Assembly: GCA_963693305.1 (NCBI GenBank)
Contig: OY855903.1
Location: 23,259,755 to 23,323,754, forward strand
Direction of reading: 5' to 3'
DNA: 64,000 bases
DNA from: Meandrina meandrites
Lineage: Eukaryota > Cnidaria > Anthozoa > Scleractinia > Meandrinidae
The notes beneath the pieces were generated by a model. It ran no database searches. It saw only the letters and a program-made list of their open reading frames with translations, and was not told where the DNA came from. Position numbers and translations under genes: made by a program. Positions 58,202-64,000 of this stretch are shown here, in pieces (position 1 is the first letter of the stretch; each line of letters starts with the position of its first letter).

Positions 58202-58486
58202 AAAGTCTGCATACAAGCCTAGTGGCCCATCAGGCCAAAGGTTACCCCAAGTTTCCGTAGCATGAAGCGAGTAGGAGTGTTTCTTCTCCCCCCTGGATGG
58301 GACGCTAGTCCTTCGCAGGGTTACCCCCAGCATGCAAATCCGCCAGTAGCCATTTATACAGTCGGTGGAGAGGCACTATGAGAGTAAAGTATCTTGCCCA
58401 AGAACACAACGCAGTGCCCTGGCCAGGGCTCGAACCCAGACCGCCCGATCCAGAGTCCAGCACGCTAACCATTGGGCCACCGCGCC
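58202..58486 (-). mobile_element. tRNA-derived SINE
   Basis: Same family as 47783, reverse orientation. Head ggcgcggtggcccaatggtt, B-box ggtctgggttcgagccc, body and gcagactttatg tail all present. Slightly diverged, with a few small changes in the body. Confidence 0.85.
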
Positions 58487-59434
58487 ATAAGAGACGGGAA
58501 ATCCACCGGTGTCGGGCGAAAAAAAGGCGGGAACCGAGAGAAATTGGGAAAATTTTGAACAATGCATAATATATTGCAATAAAAATAACACAAAAATGCA
58601 GAGGAAAGGGAGGAAACCGAGATTAAAGGCCGTAGACCCTAACCCATCCCATCCCATCCCAGAATGAACAATACAACGTCAAACATGTGCCCTTGTAAAA
58701 GCATAGGCACGCAATGCGTGCAAGAGTTACGTTTTCAGACTGTTGGATATTGGATTTTGGGTAGTGGAAGAGAATGTTTAACGGTGTACGTCAGGACTCT
58801 TTCAACAAAGATTCGTTCCGTTCAAAACGCAAATTTTCATTCAATTGAATTGAAAAAAAAATACAATTATTAAATTGTCACTGAATGACAAGTTCTTATT
58901 CTGTTGATCGTGGTAGATTCAATTGTAACAGCAAAACAATTAGAAATAAACCCAATACCCATTATTTAAAGAAAAAAGTCAACGAGATGCATAAAATGTG
59001 TGAAACATTAAACACTAATGGTCAAGACGCCTAAATGACTAGTTAAGCTGATTTCGGTTTTCAGTGGGCGCCACAGAATCTCCAATATTTGGGAAGCTTC
59101 CTTGTCACAAATCTCAAAAATTCCTGAGCAATCATGTATTGTTTGCGATCTTTCTTTTTTGTGAAATATTCATCAATGCAAAAGGTTAACACCTGGCGTG
59201 CCCGGAAGAAACAATAATGTAATTTCTACTTTTTTCGAAATCGTGACAAACACAAAATTTTGTGGGTGTTACAAAGCGCCACATTGCAACAATTATTTAC
59301 TCAGAATCGTCCTTTTGTGTGTTTGTAACACGACACTTCTGTTTATGAAAAATACTGTAACGTGATACTTTTGTTTTTGTCGAAAACGTATTTAACATGA
59401 TACTTTGGTTTTCTCCCGAAACAAGCCATTTCTT
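58487..59434. other. No gene recognised
   Basis: AT-rich. A short catcccatcccatccc simple stretch lies at 58644-58660. Confidence 0.4.
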
Positions 59435-59703
59435 TTAAAAGAGGGGGGGGGGGGGGGGGGGGGCAAGGGGGGTCTTGTCACGAAAGTAAATTTTCGATTT
59501 CACAAGTCACAAACACAAGTTAAATTAACTAAGGTCACGGGAAAAATCAAGGACTTTTGTATTTCACACCTCACGGAATACACTTCAACTTCAATCATGA
59601 TTTATGGAACAGTTTTTATCAAACACAATTCACAGAGCACAAAAAACCGGGTCACGGCGTCACAAAAATACCCTTGCCCCCCCCCCCCCCCCCCCTCTTA
59701 AAA
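59435..59703. mobile_element. Inverted-repeat element with G-tract/C-tract termini
   Basis: The left end ttttaaaagag runs into about 22 G then caagg, and the right end mirrors it with ccttg, about 21 C and ctcttaaaag. The outer sequence is also T/A inverted. The interior carries cacaagtcacaaacac-like wording. The G-tracts may form quadruplexes and are prone to sequencing error. Confidence 0.65.
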
Positions 59704-59983
59704 GTAACAAACGAATTAAAACTAAAACCATCTCTTTGGAAGGTTTTTCAAAGTCCATCCTAATTTGCTTCCTAATTCTTCGGAAATTTGCGCCTTATTT
59801 TTGCATATTTAATCATGAAACTGAAAATAAGAAGTAATTTAATTACCAAATTGTCGCAGAACGGCACGTCCTTATTCTGTTGCCGCAATATTGATCGCAG
59901 TTGAATCATTTCATATACATCACATCATTTCACTCCTTTCACGGGAAAATATGAATTCACAATTGACCTCGCTCCCAATGTGT

Positions 59984-60055
59984 GGCTTCATAGCTCAGTT
60001 GGTAGAGCACCGCACCGGTATCGCGGAGGTCACGGGATCGAATCCCGTTGAAGCC
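59984..60055 (+). tRNA. tRNA-Thr(GGU)-like gene
   Basis: 72 bases: acceptor ggcttca/tgaagcc (7 bp perfect), D-arm gctc agttggta gagc, anticodon stem ccgc/gcgg around loop ccggtat, and T-arm acggg atcgaat cccgt with the B-box ggatcgaatcc. Anticodon GGT would read Thr. Odd points are C instead of T at position 33 and a mismatched 31-39 pair, so it may be a tRNA-like retro-element head and not a working tRNA. A T-run follows at 60059, and gaagccctga with tcaggcttc (60050-60079) can form a hairpin around it. It lies 117 bp from the minus-strand haspin exon. Confidence 0.7.
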
Positions 60056-60171
60056 CTGATTTTTTTTTTCAGGCTTCTTTATTCCAATTGCTTAAATTGG
60101 ATATTCACTGCCAAGAACACCTTTAAAATAATTCCATGTTTGAATTTGATTATGAATAATTTGGACAGTAC

Positions 60172-60477
60172 CTTTCTTTATCCCTGAGAGACCAAAGTCT
60201 ATTAATCTTACACGAACGCCATGTAACTCTATCATTTTCTTCTGTCCCTGTAAGGTACTTTCAAGGAATACCTCATCTGTTCTACAAATGAGAATATTTC
60301 CCCAGTGGAGATCACGGTGCTCAAATTCAAGGGCATTTTCAGCCACAGCCAGGCCAAGCACAGATTGGTGCAGGATGCTCCATGCCTCCGCCATGTTATT
60401 TATTTGAAAACTCTCTAGATTTTTACCACCGTATTCGAATTTGAACATTGCGAAGAACTGATCGCTTGGAAATACAT
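60172..60477 (-). CDS. HASPIN: Haspin kinase, catalytic-loop exon
   Basis: 306 bp, acceptor ttattttctcctcag, donor aaag|gtactg. It reads DVFPSDQFFAMFKFEYGG (hinge), then MAEAWSILHQSVLGLAVAEN, FEHRDLHWGNIL (catalytic loop with Asp base and Asn) and VRLIDFGLSGIKK. These are unmistakable haspin landmarks. Where human haspin has DYT, this copy has DFG, the form of conventional kinases. It begins with two bases completing the Asp codon from 61698 and ends with one base (G). No following exon was found on this strand, but 4607-4709 on the plus strand fits the phase and sequence exactly. Confidence 0.93.
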
Positions 60478-61697
60478 CTGAGGAGAAAATAAATTCCAAG
60501 TTAAATAGAATCCGCTTTAAATCTATTGCAACAGCATAAAACAGAAAACAATGCCACAGTTTAAGTTTATTAGGGCAATTTTCGATCGGATATGCTATAA
60601 AACCATAATAAATCAATTAACAAAGGTATCACTTTTGCCAAACCAAAAGAACACACAATTTAATGAACAAACCAAAATCTTCATGCAACATGAAGCGCGA
60701 GAAAACTTTCAAGAGAGAGCCATTAATGGTGTTGGCTAATTTTAATTTGATTTAGTGAAGGTAGCGTGTATTTTTTTAAAATTAATCGCCAAGTGTAGTG
60801 AAGGAAAATCAAAGAAATGTCTGTTTTATGTTTGACACACAATTGTTCTCTGATGTTACGCGTTTTTCCCTATTTTCTCATACTGTGAAATTCTGAAATG
60901 GAACAGACAAACTATTGTCATTGAATACTGTAAATAAAACCAAGTTTGGTTAGCTGCCTCTATAAATCAAGCATAGCCACCTTTTTGCCATCCCAAACGT
61001 TATCTTTTGTGTTGCTCCTATTAAGCGGCCAGCAGGAATGTTATATGGAATTTTAAGCTTTGTTTTCAGCAGGCTGGGACAGTCCAAAAATGAAACTAAC
61101 GGCTGATAAAATCATTCAAACACAGATACTTTGTATTGATATTAATTTACGTTTTTGAAAGGCCTTATATGATTTTTCCTGACGAACCCCTTTAAAGAGG
61201 CCAACCTATTAAGAAGCCAATTTCCACTTCCCCGAGAGTGGTCGTTCACCAGAGTTTATGGTGCAAATTCCCATTAATTTAATTGGTCTTGGAACATAGG
61301 CATACCTTACTTTCCTTAGTTTTCATGGTAGTTATTTATCAGGGCCGTATAGGCAAAGGGGGAGGGAGGGGGTGATTGGTGATTCCGCACCCTTTCAAGC
61401 GCCGCAAAGGCGCCGCAAGAGGCATGGTTAAAATGACTCTCAGAATGCAGGAAAGAGGACTTCAAGAACTTAACCTTTTTCACAATTCCTGGGGAAATAT
61501 ACACTGGGTTTCCCCCCAATGCTCGTGCATACGGTGTTCGCACCCACCCAAGCAAAATCCTGCCTACGGCCCTAATTTTAACATGCATTTTACTTGTTTC
61601 CTAACATCCCTCTCAGACTCAAAATTGTTGGAATAGACTAACTTTCACACAGGTAGAATTGAGCAGTCTGTGGAACGGTAAATTGTCAGTGACGTAC
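60478..61697 (-). other. Haspin intron
   Basis: About 1.2 kb between exons, AT-rich. 61340-61590 holds repeat-like wording (gcgccgcaaaggcgccgca). No exon seen. Confidence 0.5.
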
Positions 61698-61789
61698 CTG
61701 GCCTATCGTTCCCTGAAGTGCGCTTTTCATTCCATCGGTCCCATTCTGATATCAGATGACTGGGGTATTTATCGCGACAACACCTTACA
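61698..61789 (-). CDS. HASPIN: Haspin kinase exon (hinge approach)
   Basis: 92 bp, acceptor ttttatgtatttag, donor ccag|gtacgt. It reads VRCCRDKYPSHLISEWDRWN, EKRTSGNDRP, aligning with the human stretch that contains CVQGSYP...AWD and ANDRPD. It starts with one base of a codon and ends with one base (G) that joins AT of the next exon to make Asp. Too short to stand out as a long frame, but phase and alignment are consistent on both sides. Confidence 0.88.
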
Positions 61790-63337
61790 CTAAATACATA
61801 AAATCAACAATTAGTTTGTATTTGGAAAATTAATACTTGACGCAACTCGAGTCATCACCTTGGGAGTAGCGTTTGTACAACATTTCTACTTACCAAAGAA
61901 GGCAAAGTTACACGATTTAATACAAGTGATGAAAAAACTTGAAATTAATAAATTATGAAAGTGTGTATGATGACGTTTCAGAAAAAGTGCTCACACCTGC
62001 CATGCAACCAACAATGTTTGTAACATACTCAACTTATTTAAAGAAATTTATTTAAAAAGGGGTTTGAAATTACGTTATAGCGGAGCTCCTGCGCGCAAAG
62101 CGCGGCAGCGTAGCACCATAGGCGTGAAATATTTGCAAACCCATGAGGCCGAGTTGGTTACGTACGCCGGCCCGCCCGTGACTACAGACTCTCGGGGAGG
62201 GGGTAGTAGTCCCAAGGTAGTTGAATACCATCTGAAATCTTTGCCTTTTTTATAAAGTTTTGTAACTAATTAAATAATAAATTATTTTGCACCGTTACCC
62301 TGGAGGGTTCCACTTTTAACCGCTATTGTGAAACAAACCAGAAAGGTGTCCGGTCACTTCGCTCCCAACCTACAGTTACTTTGCTCCATGTTCAGTAAGT
62401 GTAGGTAAAGTACGACCGAGTTCGCTCCAAATAAACGACCTAGAATATTTCTCGTTATTTAACCGTGAGAAAATTCTGACTTGGTTGGAAGAGATATGAC
62501 TTTGGTTGGGAGCGATCTAACTGGGAGCGATCTGACCATGGAGCGAGGTGATCGCAATTCGAACTGCTACAGCACAGGTCCTTCGGACAGTTCTGTTATC
62601 TAATTTGAAGTCATCAGGCTACCCTAGTCTGTTATGCAAAGCTTTAAAATACGATTTGAGAAGGTTAAGATCTTATCTCTCTTTAACTAGGAGCCAATTT
62701 TCACTATAATCATTATCATTATTCCCTTATAAACATTATCATTATTACTTTTTAACAAGACGAACCTGTGGAGGGTTATGAAGCTAGTAGACATATTTTC
62801 TCTTGGTTTGTCCTATAAAATAAAATTGAAACAGCATTCAGTAAAAAAAACATTACATTTTTAATTACTGATTTTAACTAACAGAATACACTGTCAAACT
62901 GGCAGTCGTTAGCTGCAAATTATTGTGAAAAAAAGACTTCCTTTTAGACTGACTAACTTATGTGTCTCACTAATCAAAATGACACTTCCTTTATCTTTCC
63001 AAGCGACTGACTGATGGACTGAATTTGCATGATGAAAAACGATTGACTGGACTCGGGCCACAGTCTGAACAATTGATTGGCAATATGTGGTCTGGCTGAA
63101 TTAATGACTTATTGGTCATCTTATTTACATTTTGAATAGGGCTGACTGACTGATGACCAACCAGCCACCCGAGTATCACTGGAGAATTTACTGTGTAACT
63201 GTCATGTTCTGCTCAGTATGCATGTGACTGAATGTGAACTTGATGTGACATGCATCTCCAACATGATATGGGGATCCTTAAAATTAATGACAAAGAAAAG
63301 GAAATTTATGAGATCTTGGAATGTGTGTTTTACTTAC
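61790..63337 (-). other. Haspin intron(s), one small exon not located
   Basis: The upstream exon ends in phase 0 while 61789 needs two preceding bases, so a tiny exon (length 2 mod 3, about 26-38 bp, carrying the family's GFI.L segment) should be here. I could not find it. The region also holds an element with gtcacttcgctccc / ggagcgaggtgatc ends (62351-62553) and a repeat-like block at 62080-62220. Confidence 0.45.
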
Positions 63338-63371
63338 ATTTTTGTCGACTTCTCCAAGTAAACTCAACTCC
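63338..63371 (-). CDS. HASPIN: Haspin kinase micro-exon
   Basis: 34 bp, acceptor cgtttgtgttag, donor aaaat|gtaagt. It reads (K)ELSLLGEVDKN, aligning with human KELSLLSGEV. The first base completes Lys begun at 63474. Confidence 0.82.
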
Positions 63372-63473
63372 CTAACACAAACGAAAATAAGACAATCAAT
63401 AATATGGCTGAGGGTTGGCTGGGTAATTTAAAAAATCAAAAATTAATAAATACACTAACCGCAGGCAACATAC

Positions 63474-63531
63474 TTGGAAATTACAACCTCTGGCAGGATT
63501 TCCTCGAATGACCTTTGCCCATCGCCTTCTA
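63474..63531 (-). CDS. HASPIN: Haspin kinase exon (N-lobe, alpha-C region)
   Basis: 58 bp, acceptor agattatcccag, donor tccaa|gtatgt. It reads EGDGQRSFEEILPEVVIS(K), aligning with the human FEEILPEIIISKELSLL region that carries the alpha-C glutamate. Earlier exons (glycine loop, ATP-binding Lys, disordered N-terminus) lie beyond the window. Confidence 0.88.
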
Positions 63532-63777
63532 CTGGGATAATCTAATGGACGGATAGCGGCAAAAAAGTCATGAAAAGTCATAATTTAGGTTCATCGCTAA
63601 ATTTTCTTCAACTCTGCTTGATTAATCTAGCATTTTGGCTGTCGAAGCCTCCTTTTTCGAGCTAATATTTGTTTTAAAAAGATAATATTATCGCAGGGCA
63701 ACTGTCAGCCGATAACTTCTCAAAATAAACATGATACTGTCTAAATAGTCGCAAACAGTGTGGAACACAATACATCA

Positions 63778-63836
63778 AACCTCGATTATCCGTACTCTTC
63801 GGGAGTGGGCTAAATAGTCCGGATAATCGAGAGTGT
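63778..63836. repeat. Pogo/Tigger-like terminal palindrome
   Basis: aacctcgattatccgtact and agtccggataatcgaga are inverted around a 20-nt centre. The ctcgattatccg motif is the classic terminus of pogo/Tigger-type mariner elements, so this is likely a minimal MITE or two abutting ends. Confidence 0.6.
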
Positions 63837-64000
63837 GGATTCGCAAACAGTGGCAAATAGTCACGAACAGTGACTATAGGCAAGAACACCATGCATGCGC
63901 TTTAACAACAGTAAAAAGAAGAAAGAAAAAGAAGGAAATGTGTTTTTACTTTCTTTTCGAAACCATTTCCATTGTTCATAAGTACTAGTTATAATCAGAT

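Noticed and set aside
59405..59837. Gly- and Pro-rich ORFs
   Set aside because: Produced by G- and C-tracts at the ends of an inverted-repeat element.
59891..60187. 98-aa plus-strand ORF
   Set aside because: It runs through the tRNA-like gene and into the haspin exon on the other strand.

Overview
This window reads as nuclear DNA of an animal. It is AT-rich, has very few long open frames, and contains spliced exons with GT/AG borders and tRNA-derived SINEs. It also holds BEL/Pao, Penelope-like and CR1/L2-like retroelement relics, a Merlin DNA transposon, THAP relics, and many foldback or TTAA-flanked non-autonomous elements. The repeat repertoire suggests a cnidarian, most likely a stony coral or sea anemone. 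That assignment rests on recognition of repeat types, not on a search. No prokaryotic operon, CRISPR array or plasmid feature is present.

The one convincing cellular gene is a haspin-type atypical protein kinase, and it is split across the window. Four exons on the minus strand (63531-63474, 63371-63338, 61789-61698, 60477-60172) encode part of the N-lobe, the hinge region, the HRDLHWGN catalytic loop and the metal-binding motif. Two exons on the plus strand (4607-4709, 5733-5874) encode the family's C-terminal GDYQYDIYRLMK and SNVLWLHYL segments. The phase at 60172 (one base over) matches the phase at 4607 (two bases needed), giving a smooth K-D-G-V-I-L-F junction. The simplest readings are a ~55 kb inversion with both breakpoints in one intron, or an assembly misjoin. 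The 3' end of the gene has also been partly duplicated and has decayed near 8.1 kb.

Layout: 1-2.3 kb, nothing certain. 2.3-4.2 kb, a THAP relic and a transposon split by a SINE. 4.6-12 kb, haspin 3' exons, decayed duplicates and a three-level nest of elements at 10.87-11.72 kb. 12-28 kb, mostly intergenic with foldback and TTAA elements. 28.5-36.5 kb, a retroelement graveyard (BEL/Pao, LINE, Penelope-like) holding a Merlin transposon with an 8-bp target duplication. 36.6-46.8 kb, a pair of 1,419-bp near-identical inverted arms around a 7.3-kb spacer that carries hairpin repeats, a DUF3504-like fragment, a LINE fragment and a 76-unit 9-bp array. 46.8-59.7 kb, a THAP-bearing palindrome, SINEs, a 168-bp satellite, a 269-bp tandem repeat, long hairpins and a few unassigned exon candidates. 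59.98 kb, a tRNA-like gene, followed by the minus-strand haspin exons to the end of the window.
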